A stretch of 64,000 nucleotides of DNA from Pseudaminobacter soli (ex Zhang et al. 2022) (GCF_014595955.1 NZ_JABVCF010000008.1:186001-250000); one strand, 5' to 3'; positions 17,866 through 26,917 are shown, counted from the first letter of the stretch. Program-made: numbers and translations. Notes: generated from the sequence alone by a model not told the origin.

Positions 17866-18957
17866 CTATGCCGCAACAAGCTCTTCTGCAGGCATCCCGG
17901 CAACCCCGCGGAGCAGGCCACGGACTGTGACGACACCGACGACGACGCCATCCTCCACAACCGCCAGCGCATTGCCATCGGACTGCATGGTGACGTCGAT
18001 CAGTTCGCCGATGTCGGCGTCGGGCGAAGTCTGCGGAAGAGCGTTCACGTCACACTGCGGCTGCGAGCGTTTGAAGTCGTCGACGGGCCGCATGACCGAA
18101 CGGGCCTTGACCAGGTGAATCCTTGAAATGCCCGCCACGAAATCCGCCACGTAGTCGTCGGCGGGTTTGGCGACGATGTCCTCTGCCGTCCCGATCTGGA
18201 CGATGACGCCGTCCTTCATGATGGCGATACGGTCGCCAAGACGGATGGCTTCATCGAGGTCATGGGTGATGAAGACGGAGGACTTGCCGAGCGATTTCGT
18301 CAATCGCCTGAATTCGTCCTGCTGCTGTCGCCGGATCAGCGGATCCAGCGCGCTGAAAGGCTCGTCCATGAGGATGATCTCAGGATCGGCGGCCAGTGCC
18401 CGCGCCAGTCCAACACGCTGCTGCATGCCGCCCGAAAGATCCGACGGGTAGCGCTCAACCCAATCGGCGAGACCGACCTTCTCTAGTGCAGCAAGGGCGG
18501 TCCTGTTGCGCTCGCCTTTCGAAATGCCCTGCACCTCTAGACCGAAGGCGGCATTCTCGAGAACCGTCCGGTGAGGGAGAAGTGCCACGCTTTGAAACAC
18601 CATGCCCATGTTCCGGGCGCGCATCTTGCGGAGTTCAGCCGGATTCAGCTTGGCGATGTCCTTCCCTTTCACGATGATCTTTCCGATGCTCGGTTCGATC
18701 AGACGATTGAGAAGTCGGATCAGCGTTGACTTGCCGCTGCCCGACAGACCCATCACGCAGAAGATCTCGCCTCGCCGAAGCTGAAAGCTGGCGTCCGAGA
18801 CAGCGACAACGCATTTGTAGTCCTGCAGAACCTGTTTCTTCGTCAGGCTGCGCTCGACAACCGCTTTCATGGCCTCAGGCGCGTTTGCGCCGAAGACTTT
18901 CCATACGGACTGACAGTCCACCAGCACTTCATTTGTATCGATGTTCGAGGCGTTCAT
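17866..18957 (-). CDS. Quaternary-amine ABC transporter ATP-binding protein with C-terminal CBS region
   Basis: A 363-residue ATPase of the ProV/OpuAA type. Walker A is GLSGSGKST, the signature is LSGGMQQRVGLARAL, and Walker B is IILMDEPFSALDP. The N-terminal extension before Walker A and the C-terminal region from about residue 280 (one CBS-like unit ending GVVTVRGLLRGV) are those of osmolyte transporters, where CBS domains sense ionic strength or nucleotides. It follows the binding-protein gene after a stem-loop and precedes the two permease genes. Confidence 0.92.
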   Translation of the reverse strand: MNASNIDTNEVLVDCQSVWKVFGANAPEAMKAVVERSLTKKQVLQDYKCVVAVSDASFQLRRGEIFCVMGLSGSGKSTLIRLLNRLIEPSIGKIIVKGKDIAKLNPAELRKMRARNMGMVFQSVALLPHRTVLENAAFGLEVQGISKGERNRTALAALEKVGLADWVERYPSDLSGGMQQRVGLARALAADPEIILMDEPFSALDPLIRRQQQDEFRRLTKSLGKSSVFITHDLDEAIRLGDRIAIMKDGVIVQIGTAEDIVAKPADDYVADFVAGISRIHLVKARSVMRPVDDFKRSQPQCDVNALPQTSPDADIGELIDVTMQSDGNALAVVEDGVVVGVVTVRGLLRGVAGMPAEELVAA

Positions 18958-19012
18958 CTCGACCCTGCGGGTTAGGCTTGCCGCATTGGCTCGCCGCAGA
19001 TTTGCAAGAGCT

Positions 19013-19033
19013 GCCCGGCGTTGGACGCCGGGC
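19013..19033. terminator. Intercistronic stem-loop after the betaine-binding-protein gene
   Basis: A perfect 9-base stem GCCCGGCGT/ACGCCGGGC with a TGG loop lies 14 bases after the stop codon of the binding-protein gene (minus strand) and before the ATPase gene. No T-run follows on the minus strand, so it is more likely an mRNA-stabilising or attenuating hairpin than a full terminator, giving more binding protein than transporter. Confidence 0.6.
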
Positions 19034-19047
19034 GCTCCCCATGCTGG

Positions 19048-19899
19048 TTATTCGCTCTTGATGTTGCCCCACCGCTTCATGAGATCGGCGTGCTTGTCGG
19101 CCCAGTCCTTGATGGCTTCGTCCATCGTCATGCCATCATTGACGGCGGAGTTGATCGCGATGTTATCGCCCAACGGAAGGAAGACGCTGGCAATTACTTC
19201 ACGAGCATGAGGATGCTCTGCAGCAAAGCCCTTCTGCGCGATCCAATAATAGCTTTGCGACACTGGATAGATCCCCTTGGGATCCTGCAGAAACTTCATG
19301 TCGAACTTCTGGGCCATCCACGAGGGTGTCCAAAGGGTGACAACGATCCAATCTTTGCGGTCGACTGCCGACTTGAGGGCGGCAGTCATCGCGCCGCTGC
19401 TGCCTTCGACGAGTTGGAGCTTGATGCCGTATTCCTTGACCGCGTCGATGGTGTCACGCATTAGGCCGGAACCCGGCTCGATGCCCACGATCTTGCCGCC
19501 AAACTTGTCGGCGTTCTCGTTGAGTTGCTCCATCGAGTCGATGGTCACGTATTTCGGCACCGCCAATGCCTGAAACAGACCATGCGACACCGGCGACAGC
19601 TTCTCGAGCTTGTCCTTGTTCTTGTCCCAGTAATCATGAGCAACGTAGTCCGTCTGAGAGGCAAGAATTTGAATGTCACCCTTGCTGAGCGCGGCATAGG
19701 CGATGCCCCACTCGGAGAAGGGAACCACTTTTACGGTATAGCCGGCGTTTTCGAGGGCGATCTTGGTGACGCCGGTGACAGGCAGGATATCCTCCCAGGA
19801 CATCGTCCCCATGGTAATGGTCTTTTCCTCCGCGTGAGCGGACATCATGGTCATTCCGACCATCGCCGCGGCGCAGAGCGCTTTCCAGAAAGTCTTCAT
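19048..19899 (-). CDS. Glycine-betaine-type substrate-binding protein (OpuAC family)
   Basis: A 283-residue periplasmic binding protein. A signal peptide ends at about SAHA-E (residues 1-22). Aromatic residues expected to cage a quaternary ammonium group are spread as in OpuAC proteins: SWEDI, FSEWGIAYAAL, HDYWDK and LWTPSW. A GGAGTGAGGAA ribosome-binding site precedes the ATG at 19899, so the upstream in-frame extension is rejected. It sits 70 bases after the FAD oxidoreductase gene in the same operon, which ties the imported betaine to the oxidative enzymes upstream. Confidence 0.92.
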   Translation of the reverse strand: MKTFWKALCAAAMVGMTMMSAHAEEKTITMGTMSWEDILPVTGVTKIALENAGYTVKVVPFSEWGIAYAALSKGDIQILASQTDYVAHDYWDKNKDKLEKLSPVSHGLFQALAVPKYVTIDSMEQLNENADKFGGKIVGIEPGSGLMRDTIDAVKEYGIKLQLVEGSSGAMTAALKSAVDRKDWIVVTLWTPSWMAQKFDMKFLQDPKGIYPVSQSYYWIAQKGFAAEHPHAREVIASVFLPLGDNIAINSAVNDGMTMDEAIKDWADKHADLMKRWGNIKSE

Positions 19900-19969
19900 T
19901 TCCTCACTCCTCCCATTCCCATTTGAAGACTTGGCCGCTGGCCCAGTCTTCACATTGCGCGGCAAGGGC

Positions 19970-21316
19970 TTATCCCTCGCGGCCTGCGCGCAATTCCTGC
20001 AAACGGATCACCGAATTTATGCCCAGCCATGCCAACGGCTCCGGCGGAAGCCGGGAAGGCTCGGGATGATCCATGTATTCCTCGAGACGTCGGGACGTGG
20101 TGCCGGTGGCCAGTTCCGCCGCCATCATGCCTGCGAGAGTGCTCTTCACCGTGCCCAATCCGTTCTCGCAGCAAGCGGAGTAAAGTCCCTCTTCGACTTC
20201 GCCAAAGGCGGGAACGTGATTGACGCTCAGGCAAATCCGCCCTGCCCAACTATGTTCGAATGGTATTCTTTTGAGCCCTGGAAACCTTGCATCAAGCGAG
20301 CGCCGGTGCGCCTCGGCCATTCTAGCCATGCGCCGCTTGGTCACGGCGACTTCAGTGTCGTAGGTGTACTTTGTCCGGATCGTGATGCGCGATTGACCGC
20401 CGGACGTGATCTTGCGGACGGTCGCACCCATTGCATCGGCGGGAAGCAGCGCCCATCTGTCGCCCCCGGTGACCCTGCGGCCAAAATCGTCGGCAGGAAA
20501 AGGGGCGGTCATCGACGCATAGGCGAAGATATGCATCAGCCGACCACGGAAGTATCCAAAGTCGTCAATGTGGCCATTGACACCTACGATGACCTTGGGA
20601 GCGGTGACCGCGCCTCGTTGTGAAACGGCGGTCCAGACCCCGTTTTCCCGGGTCAACGACGTCACGGGCGAACGTTCGAATATGCCCACCTTCGTGGAGA
20701 GGCCTGCGGCAAACGACCGAACGTAGTCGGCGGGCTGAATCAGGACCGCGCCGGGCGTGTACAATCCACCGAGATAGTAATCCGATCCGGTAATGCCGCG
20801 CATTTCGGCGGAATCCAGGAAAGTATGCTCCTCGCCGGCGCTTTTCAGCGACTTGCCGAAGCTTAGGTTGAGTTTCATACCGCGCGGCGTCGCCGCCGCG
20901 TTGATCTTTCCTGATGGATCGAAAATCTCGCGGGGCATTCCGTATTCCGCTGCCGCCTCGGCCGCAAAGGCGATTGCGGAGCGGTTCTGAGCCATCTCCA
21001 GTTTCGTGGCGTCAGTGTTACCAGTCGAATATTCACTCGACGTCAGGTCGTGAGGGACGTCGATCATGAAGCCCGAGTTTCGTCCCGCAGTCCCCTTGGC
21101 GACTTCGCTCGCGTCGAGCACTACGATCTTGTCGTGCGGCCGAAGCTGAAGCAGGCGGCGCGCTGCCGAAAGGCCCGCGAAGCCCGCGCCAATGATCAAC
21201 CAGTCCGCGGTCACGTTGCCTTCGAGGCTTCGGACGGGAAACGAACGCTGACTGATCGCCTCCCATCCCGAAACGCCATTCTCGACCGGCAAACGTTTGA
21301 CCGCCTTGGCAATCAT
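19970..21316 (-). CDS. FAD-dependent amine/imino-acid oxidoreductase (DAO family, PuuB-like)
   Basis: A 448-residue flavoprotein with the dinucleotide-binding motif LIIGAGFAGLSAARRL near residue 40 and the DAO-family fold through to a C-terminal GLGTVKSTLAG block. It resembles the group that includes gamma-glutamylputrescine oxidase and N-methyl or secondary amine oxidases, which oxidise C-N bonds to imines. Its start at 21316 overlaps the aldehyde dehydrogenase stop by four bases. In this operon it could oxidise a D-imino acid (cis-4-hydroxy-D-proline-like) or remove an N-methyl group; which one cannot be told from sequence. Confidence 0.85.
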   Translation of the reverse strand: MIAKAVKRLPVENGVSGWEAISQRSFPVRSLEGNVTADWLIIGAGFAGLSAARRLLQLRPHDKIVVLDASEVAKGTAGRNSGFMIDVPHDLTSSEYSTGNTDATKLEMAQNRSAIAFAAEAAAEYGMPREIFDPSGKINAAATPRGMKLNLSFGKSLKSAGEEHTFLDSAEMRGITGSDYYLGGLYTPGAVLIQPADYVRSFAAGLSTKVGIFERSPVTSLTRENGVWTAVSQRGAVTAPKVIVGVNGHIDDFGYFRGRLMHIFAYASMTAPFPADDFGRRVTGGDRWALLPADAMGATVRKITSGGQSRITIRTKYTYDTEVAVTKRRMARMAEAHRRSLDARFPGLKRIPFEHSWAGRICLSVNHVPAFGEVEEGLYSACCENGLGTVKSTLAGMMAAELATGTTSRRLEEYMDHPEPSRLPPEPLAWLGINSVIRLQELRAGREG

Positions 21317-22830
21317 CGGATCGTCTCGTCCACCGATCGATCCGAAACGTCGATCCAGATGGTCTTCAGTTCGCAATAGTTGTCATGAGCGAAGATCGAC
21401 TTGTCGCGCCCGCCGAGGCCGGACTCCTTGTAGCCCCCGAATGGCGTGGTGGCGTCGCCTTCGCCGAAGCAATTGACCGTGACGACGCCCGCCCGGATTT
21501 CGCGCGACAGCTTGATCGCGTTACGCAGGCTTCCCGTATAGACGGACGCAGTCAGGCCGTAATTCGTGTCGTTGGCGAGCGCGATGGCTTCGGCGAGCGA
21601 ATTGAAGGTCGTGACCGACAGGATCGGCCCGAATATCTCTTCCTGAAAGAGGCGGCTCTCGGGCGTCACACCGTCAACGACAGTCGGCTCGATGTAGATG
21701 CCCTTGTAGGTGTCACCCCCAATGGCGACTGAAAGCCTTTCGCTCTTCACGTCGTCGAGGAAGGAACTCACCTTCTCGAAATGGTTCTTGCTGACGAGTG
21801 CGCCGATGCGATTTTCGGGATCGAGGGGATCGCCCGCCTTCCACTCGCGCATGTAGGCGCCGATCCGCTCGAGCAGTTCGTCCTTGACCTTGGCGTGGAC
21901 GATGAGACGAGAGGTGGCCGAGCAGTTCTCGCCCATGTTCCAGAACGCACCATTGACCACCTGTTCGGCGACGAGGTCGAGATCTTCGGCATCGTCGAGA
22001 ACCACTGCCGGATTCTTGCCGCCGCATTCGAGGACGACGCGCTTGAGATTGGAGTCCGCGGCGTAGCGTAGGAAACGGCGGCCAGTCGGGGTCGAGCCGG
22101 TGAAGGCCACCATGTCGACGTCCATGTGCATGCCGATCGGTTCGCCGACCTCCTTGCCGCCGCCGGTGACGACGTTGAAGACGCCTGCGGGAATGCCCGC
22201 CTCATGGGCCAGTTCAGCGACGCGAAGCGTGGTCAGCGACGTCTCCTGCGCGGGCTTCACGATCACCGAGCATCCCGCGGCAAGCGCCGGACCGATTTTC
22301 CAGGCCAGCATCAGAAGCGGAAAGTTCCAAGGCAGGACGCAGCCGACGACGCCGACCGGCTCCCGCACGATCAAGGTCAGCGCATTCGAACCGACCGGAG
22401 CGGTGTTGTCGTAGAGCTTGTCGATGAGTTCGGCATGCCAGCGGAGCGTGTGGATCGTGTCGGGTACGTCCACGGTCTGGCACTCGCGGATCGGCTTGCC
22501 GCTGTCGAGGCTCTCCATGACCGCGAGTTCATGGCGGTTGCGCTCCAGAAGCTTGGCGAAGTTGAGGAGCACGGCCTTACGCTCGCCAGGCGACTTGAGG
22601 CGCCAGCGGCCATCGTCGAACGCTTTCCTGGCCTTAGCCACGGCAAAATCGACATCGCTGGAATCACACGCCGCAATTTCTGCAAGCGTCTCGCCAGTCG
22701 CTGGATTGGTCGTCTTGAATGTCTTGCCGGAATTCGCCGGGCGAAACGCTCCGTCGATGAAAGCATTGGTCGGAAACTGAACGGTCGCGGCTATGGCCCT
22801 GTATTCGGCCGCGGTCAACGGTTCATGCAT
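21313..22830 (-). CDS. Aldehyde dehydrogenase (PuuC-like), module A
   Basis: A 505-residue NAD(P)-dependent aldehyde dehydrogenase. The catalytic Cys is in GENCSATSR and the general base Glu in LECGGKNP; the coenzyme segment FTGSTPTGR is intact. The start overlaps the lyase stop by eight bases, and the stop overlaps the FAD oxidoreductase start by four. Placed directly after a DHDPS-family gene, it could oxidise 2-oxoglutarate semialdehyde to 2-oxoglutarate as in hydroxyproline breakdown. PuuC-like gamma-glutamyl-aminobutyraldehyde oxidation is the alternative suggested by sequence style. Confidence 0.9.
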   Translation of the reverse strand: MHEPLTAAEYRAIAATVQFPTNAFIDGAFRPANSGKTFKTTNPATGETLAEIAACDSSDVDFAVAKARKAFDDGRWRLKSPGERKAVLLNFAKLLERNRHELAVMESLDSGKPIRECQTVDVPDTIHTLRWHAELIDKLYDNTAPVGSNALTLIVREPVGVVGCVLPWNFPLLMLAWKIGPALAAGCSVIVKPAQETSLTTLRVAELAHEAGIPAGVFNVVTGGGKEVGEPIGMHMDVDMVAFTGSTPTGRRFLRYAADSNLKRVVLECGGKNPAVVLDDAEDLDLVAEQVVNGAFWNMGENCSATSRLIVHAKVKDELLERIGAYMREWKAGDPLDPENRIGALVSKNHFEKVSSFLDDVKSERLSVAIGGDTYKGIYIEPTVVDGVTPESRLFQEEIFGPILSVTTFNSLAEAIALANDTNYGLTASVYTGSLRNAIKLSREIRAGVVTVNCFGEGDATTPFGGYKESGLGGRDKSIFAHDNYCELKTIWIDVSDRSVDETIR

Positions 22831-23734
22831 AGTTTGCTCCCGACGCGATCTGGGCGACCGTGCGCTTCAAGGTGGCTACGACAGTCTGAAGGGTTCGCTT
22901 TTCTTCTGAATTGAGAGGGCGCAGCGGCGCGCGCACCTCGCCTGCGTTCAGGCCTGCCAACTCGCAGCCGTACTTGATCGACTGAACGAACTTCCCGCAC
23001 TCGAGGAAATCCATGAGCGGCAGCATTGCCGTCATGATGGCGCGGCCCTTGTCGAAGTTCTTTTCCAGCACGCAGGCTTCGTAGAGCGCGACATGTTCGC
23101 GGGGGAGAAAATTGGAGCCGGCGCAGACCCAACTCCTGGCGCCCCATGCAAAGAATTCGAGTGCTTGGTCGTCCCAGCCGCAAGAGAGTGCGATGTGGGG
23201 AAACTTCCGAGCTAACAGGTGGAGGTTGCCCGTCTCGCCGGAGCTCTCCTTGATGGCCACGACGTTCCTGGACTTGCCGACGCGGGAGAAATACTCCTCT
23301 CCCATCATGACGCCCATGCGGGCCGGGTAGTTGTAGAGCATGATCGGAAGGTTCGCCGCGCGGTCTATCGTGAGTGCGTGAACCGCATTCTCCCGCTCCG
23401 TCGGCAATGCGTAGGGAGGCGAGGTTACCAGGATCGCGTCGGCGCCGATCTCCTTGGCCGCCTTGGCATATTCGACCGAATCCTCGGTCCTGGTCGCGCT
23501 CGTTCCAACGATGAGCGGAATCCGGGTGCCGACCACTTCCTTGGCGTAGACGGCGAGATCGAACCGCTCCTGTGGGCTCTGGGCGTAGTACTCACCCGTC
23601 GATCCGCCGACGATGATGCCGTGCACCCTCGCTTCGATAAGAGACTCGAGGACTGCTGCGAAGGCGTCACGGTCTATCTGCCCGTCCCGGCAAAACGGCG
23701 TTATGGCCGGGGTATAGATACCTTCGAATTTCAA
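22823..23734 (-). CDS. DHDPS/NAL-family class I lyase, module A
   Basis: A 303-residue TIM-barrel lyase of the dihydrodipicolinate synthase family. The Schiff-base Lys is in VVAIKESSGE, the catalytic Tyr in YNYPARMG, and the substrate-binding GGSTGE loop is near residue 44. In hydroxyproline pathways a family member deaminates pyrroline-4-hydroxy-2-carboxylate to 2-oxoglutarate semialdehyde, which fits its position between a GntR regulator and an aldehyde dehydrogenase. True DHDPS is unlikely: three paralogues lie within 11 kb in catabolic operons. The exact substrate is inferred. Confidence 0.87.
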   Translation of the reverse strand: MKFEGIYTPAITPFCRDGQIDRDAFAAVLESLIEARVHGIIVGGSTGEYYAQSPQERFDLAVYAKEVVGTRIPLIVGTSATRTEDSVEYAKAAKEIGADAILVTSPPYALPTERENAVHALTIDRAANLPIMLYNYPARMGVMMGEEYFSRVGKSRNVVAIKESSGETGNLHLLARKFPHIALSCGWDDQALEFFAWGARSWVCAGSNFLPREHVALYEACVLEKNFDKGRAIMTAMLPLMDFLECGKFVQSIKYGCELAGLNAGEVRAPLRPLNSEEKRTLQTVVATLKRTVAQIASGANYA

Positions 23735-23747
23735 GACGATCTCTCCA

Positions 23748-24440
23748 TCATGCGGCGGGCCTATCGACGAGCGCGTCCGCCTTCATCCCCTCGGGTGTGA
23801 TGAACATTCCCATGTTCTCGCGCGACAGTTCCCAGTGTTCGAACACAAGGCTGACGACCGCGTCCTCGTCGTGCGCCTCGATGGCTGCGATGAAGCCGTC
23901 ATGGTGGTCCACGGCGAGTTGAAGACGGTTTCGCATCTCGTCGTTACGGGGCCGGAAGAAGGTGTGCCCGATCCGGGCGTGGTCGATCAGAAGACGGCTG
24001 AGGCTCGGCTGCAGGTACGCATTGCCAGACATCTCCCCCATGATCTCGTGGAAGCGATTGTTCTCGAGCACCATGGAGAGCGCGTCGCCGGTGACGCTCG
24101 CCGTCCGGAACCGCTCCTGTGTGTCCCTCAGATCTGCGAGTTGCCTCTGCTTGAAATTCTGAACTGCAAGGCGGCCGATCGCGGCATAGATCATTGGCGC
24201 GACCAGGAAGAAGTTCCTGAGTGTCTGATGGTTCATGGGAACGACGCGCGCGCCGCGGTTGAGCCGAATATCGACATATCCCTCCCCCTCGAGCTGCCGG
24301 AAAATCTCTCGGACAGGAGTGCGCGAGAGGCCATAGCGCTCGCCCAAGCTCACCTCGTCCAGGTCCTGGTCGGGTTCCAGTTCCATCGTCAGAATCTGAC
24401 GCTTCAGTTCCTCGTATAGGTCGCCTTTTCTGCTCTTCAT
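23748..24440 (-). CDS. GntR-family regulator, FCD type, module A
   Basis: A 230-residue transcription factor with an N-terminal winged helix (residues 1-70; GLSRTPVREIFRQLEGEGYV is the recognition region) and a C-terminal FCD ligand-binding domain with His and Asp or Asn metal ligands (NNRFHEIMGE, AVDHHDGFI). It is the first gene of the ten-gene operon and lies 13 bases from the lyase gene, so autoregulation is likely. An inverted repeat in its 216-base upstream region (24541-24594) is a candidate operator. The inducer is presumably an intermediate of the imported betaine or imino acid. Confidence 0.9.
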   Translation of the reverse strand: MKSRKGDLYEELKRQILTMELEPDQDLDEVSLGERYGLSRTPVREIFRQLEGEGYVDIRLNRGARVVPMNHQTLRNFFLVAPMIYAAIGRLAVQNFKQRQLADLRDTQERFRTASVTGDALSMVLENNRFHEIMGEMSGNAYLQPSLSRLLIDHARIGHTFFRPRNDEMRNRLQLAVDHHDGFIAAIEAHDEDAVVSLVFEHWELSRENMGMFITPEGMKADALVDRPAA

Positions 24441-24540
24441 CGAGATCCCTGCCTGGCTTCCTGCGACGGCGACATTCCTCCCGCTGGAGGCTCCCCCGTC
24501 GTGGATGGAAGGATGTTCGCAGGGGCGGGCAAACGAGTCA

Positions 24541-24594
24541 ATGGAATTGTATAAGTTGAGTACACATCCCTTATGCGGTAGCGATACAATCCAT
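24541..24594. promoter_or_regulatory. Inverted repeat, candidate GntR operator of operon A
   Basis: ATGGAATTGTAT (24541-24552) and ATACAATCCAT (24584-24594) form a near-perfect inverted repeat with 31 bases between arms; the inner seven bases ATTGTAT/ATACAAT pair exactly. A second smaller pair, TGTA-N9-TACA, lies at 24549-24565. TTGTAT/ATACAA half-sites are the kind bound by FCD-type GntR proteins. The region is AT-rich compared with its surroundings and lies 100-150 bases upstream of the GntR start at 24440. Binding is inferred. Confidence 0.5.
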
Positions 24595-24656
24595 TCAGGA
24601 AATCGTGACCCTCCCTGGTTGTCGATGGCCGACGGAATTGAAAAACGCGGGAACTG

Positions 24657-25529
24657 CTAGACGAACAGGGGCCGAAGCGACTGCTGAAGCGCCTTGTCCT
24701 GCTCCGCCGAGAGTTTCGAGAGCGGCTTGCGGACATTGCCCGTGCCGAGCCCGCGCAGCTGCGCCGCTCTGATCACGGAAGGCGAATAGTGGGTGCGCCA
24801 GATGAAAAGGAGAGACGGCAACATCATCTGCCAAAGGACCTGCGCCTCCGAGTATCGCTGCGCTGTTACGAGGTCGTAGAGTTCGACAGCCTCGCGCGGC
24901 ATGTAGTTCGCGCCACCCCAAATGACCCCCCGGCATCCCGCCATTAGGGCATAGAGGGTGGTGGTGTCGCAGCCGTTCAGGACGCCCGGCGTCGCCTGGA
25001 GGTACTCTTGGTGTAACGTGAAATCCCCGCCGCTGTCCTTGATGTAGTTGAAGTTGTCGAGCGCCGTCAGCCGCTTCAGGAGTGCCACAGAAACGGATAC
25101 GCCTGTCGCCTGCGGAATGTTATAGCCGATGATGTCGATGCCGACGGATGAGGCGACATCCCTGTAGAACTCCACGATGCCGTCATCGTCCGTCGGACCC
25201 TCCAAATAAGGCGGCAAGATCATCAGGGCATCGGCGCCGATGGACTCCGCGTGCCGTGATCGCCGGATCACCTCGTCGACGTTCAGGGCCGAGGTCTGGC
25301 AGATCACGTGACAACGACCGCCGACGCGCTTGGCGCCGATCTCGTAGAGCTGGTTGCATTCCTGTTCAGTGAGATACGGATGCTGGCCGGTCCCCGACCC
25401 AAATACGAGCCCGTGGACGCCCGCCTCGACATACTTGTCGATGAGTCCCTCGAAGACCTTGAAATCGATAGCGCCGCCCGCGTCAAACGGCGTCTGCATG
25501 GCTAGGTTGATTCCCTTCAGGTCAGCCAT
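24657..25529 (-). CDS. DHDPS/NAL-family class I lyase, module B
   Basis: A 290-residue TIM-barrel lyase, second of three in the locus. Schiff-base Lys in YIKDSGGD and Tyr in GYNIPQATG are present. The N-terminal loop reads GSGTGQHP instead of the GGSTGEY of the other two copies, so its carboxylate-binding pocket is different and its substrate probably is too. It begins 17 bases after the stop of the module B FAD oxidoreductase on the same strand and is likely cotranscribed with it. Confidence 0.85.
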   Translation of the reverse strand: MADLKGINLAMQTPFDAGGAIDFKVFEGLIDKYVEAGVHGLVFGSGTGQHPYLTEQECNQLYEIGAKRVGGRCHVICQTSALNVDEVIRRSRHAESIGADALMILPPYLEGPTDDDGIVEFYRDVASSVGIDIIGYNIPQATGVSVSVALLKRLTALDNFNYIKDSGGDFTLHQEYLQATPGVLNGCDTTTLYALMAGCRGVIWGGANYMPREAVELYDLVTAQRYSEAQVLWQMMLPSLLFIWRTHYSPSVIRAAQLRGLGTGNVRKPLSKLSAEQDKALQQSLRPLFV

Positions 25530-25546
25530 CTCGGTTCCTTTCTGCT

Positions 25547-26917
25547 TCAGACTTCCTTGCCCGCCTGCTTGAAACGCCAGCCCGTCACGAAGCGCACGCC
25601 CAGCGAGGTGATAAGTCGGGGATAGGTTCGAACGGGCGCCGCCCGCCGCTTGAGAATGTCGATCACCGGCGATGACCGCCCGGCTGCAAGTTCAGCGATC
25701 GCTTTGCCGAAGGCGGTTCCCCTCGACACGCCGGTTCCGTTGCAGAAGGCAGAGCCAAAGACATTCTCGGCCAGTTGGCCGAAGACCATCCCGCCGTTTT
25801 GGGCGAGTGTCAGGAGACCGCCCCAACTTGCCTCGAAACCCATGGCTGACAGTTCCGGCCAACGGCGATCAAACGCGATCTGCTGTTGCTTGCGGGCGCG
25901 GATAACGTCCTGATGGGTCGCCGTGAAATTGTTGGCGTATGAGTAGACGTTGCGCAGGAAAAGCCGGTTGTCGGACGTTCGTCTGACTGTCGTTCCGAAG
26001 CTATCGGCTGGGATCAATCCGTAGGCAGGACGGTCTCCGACCTGTGCGAGTTCGCCCGGCGTCAGCTGCCGCGTCATGCTGGCGAAGGTGTAGACAGGAA
26101 TGGCGGTGTCCGGAAAAAAGCCGAACTTCGTCAAATGGGCCGAAGCGCAGACGATGACTTTGTTCGCCTTGATCTGACCACCGCGTGCCTCGAAAACCTG
26201 GGTCGGCGTTCCGTATCTCGCGGCCGTGATCGGCGTGTTTTCATATACCGTCACGTTGGCTGGCAGCGCTTGCGCGGCATTCTTCAAATACTTCGCCGGA
26301 TGGATGAGGATGGTGCCAGGGTGATGCAGAGCCCTGATGTAGTGCCTGCTGCCGGTGATCAATTGGATTTCGTCGCGCTCGACCCAACGATAGGTCTGCC
26401 CCATGCGATCGAGGGCTTCAGAAAAACTGAGCAGGTCGCGCACGCCGTGCTCCGTGGCAGCGCTATGGTATTTGCCTTGCGGGTCCCAATCGCATTCGAC
26501 GCCATGATCCTCCACCGCCGAGCGCAAATAGGCGTTGCCTTCAAGGTTGGTCCGCAGTTCGTCCCGGTTACCCTGCACGTCCTCCAGAAAATCCCTTTTG
26601 CGGGGGTTGTGCGCGAGATCGATGGCAAACCCCATGCAGCGTCCCGCTGCATTGTTGCCTATACGCCCGGCGTCGACGAGGATGACGCGGGCATCAGGCT
26701 GGAGTTCGGCGAAGCGTCGCGCCGCGTGCAACCCCATCCATCCCGCGCCGATTACGAGGCAATCGCAACTCGTATCCTCATTCAAGGAAACGAGCGGCAA
26801 CTCGGGGCCGGACGTAAGATACCAGCCGGAAGCCGTTGCCTCGATCTGTGGAGGCGGCACTGCGATGCGCTGCGAAGCGGAATGGGCGGACAACGATCCC
26901 AATCGAGTTCTCTCCAT
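25547..26917 (-). CDS. FAD-dependent amine/imino-acid oxidoreductase (DAO family), module B
   Basis: A 456-residue flavoprotein with LVIGAGWMGLHAARRF near residue 55 and the conserved AGRCMGFAIDL block that follows the FAD-binding fold in this subgroup. It is a paralogue of the module A enzyme (same layout and similar C-terminal FCNGTGVSRGTAFGKAIAEL). A large upstream in-frame extension overlaps the divergent LysR gene, so the ATG at 26917 is chosen; no strong ribosome-binding site is seen. It probably forms a two-gene operon with the module B lyase, controlled by the LysR protein. Confidence 0.82.
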   Translation of the reverse strand: MERTRLGSLSAHSASQRIAVPPPQIEATASGWYLTSGPELPLVSLNEDTSCDCLVIGAGWMGLHAARRFAELQPDARVILVDAGRIGNNAAGRCMGFAIDLAHNPRKRDFLEDVQGNRDELRTNLEGNAYLRSAVEDHGVECDWDPQGKYHSAATEHGVRDLLSFSEALDRMGQTYRWVERDEIQLITGSRHYIRALHHPGTILIHPAKYLKNAAQALPANVTVYENTPITAARYGTPTQVFEARGGQIKANKVIVCASAHLTKFGFFPDTAIPVYTFASMTRQLTPGELAQVGDRPAYGLIPADSFGTTVRRTSDNRLFLRNVYSYANNFTATHQDVIRARKQQQIAFDRRWPELSAMGFEASWGGLLTLAQNGGMVFGQLAENVFGSAFCNGTGVSRGTAFGKAIAELAAGRSSPVIDILKRRAAPVRTYPRLITSLGVRFVTGWRFKQAGKEV

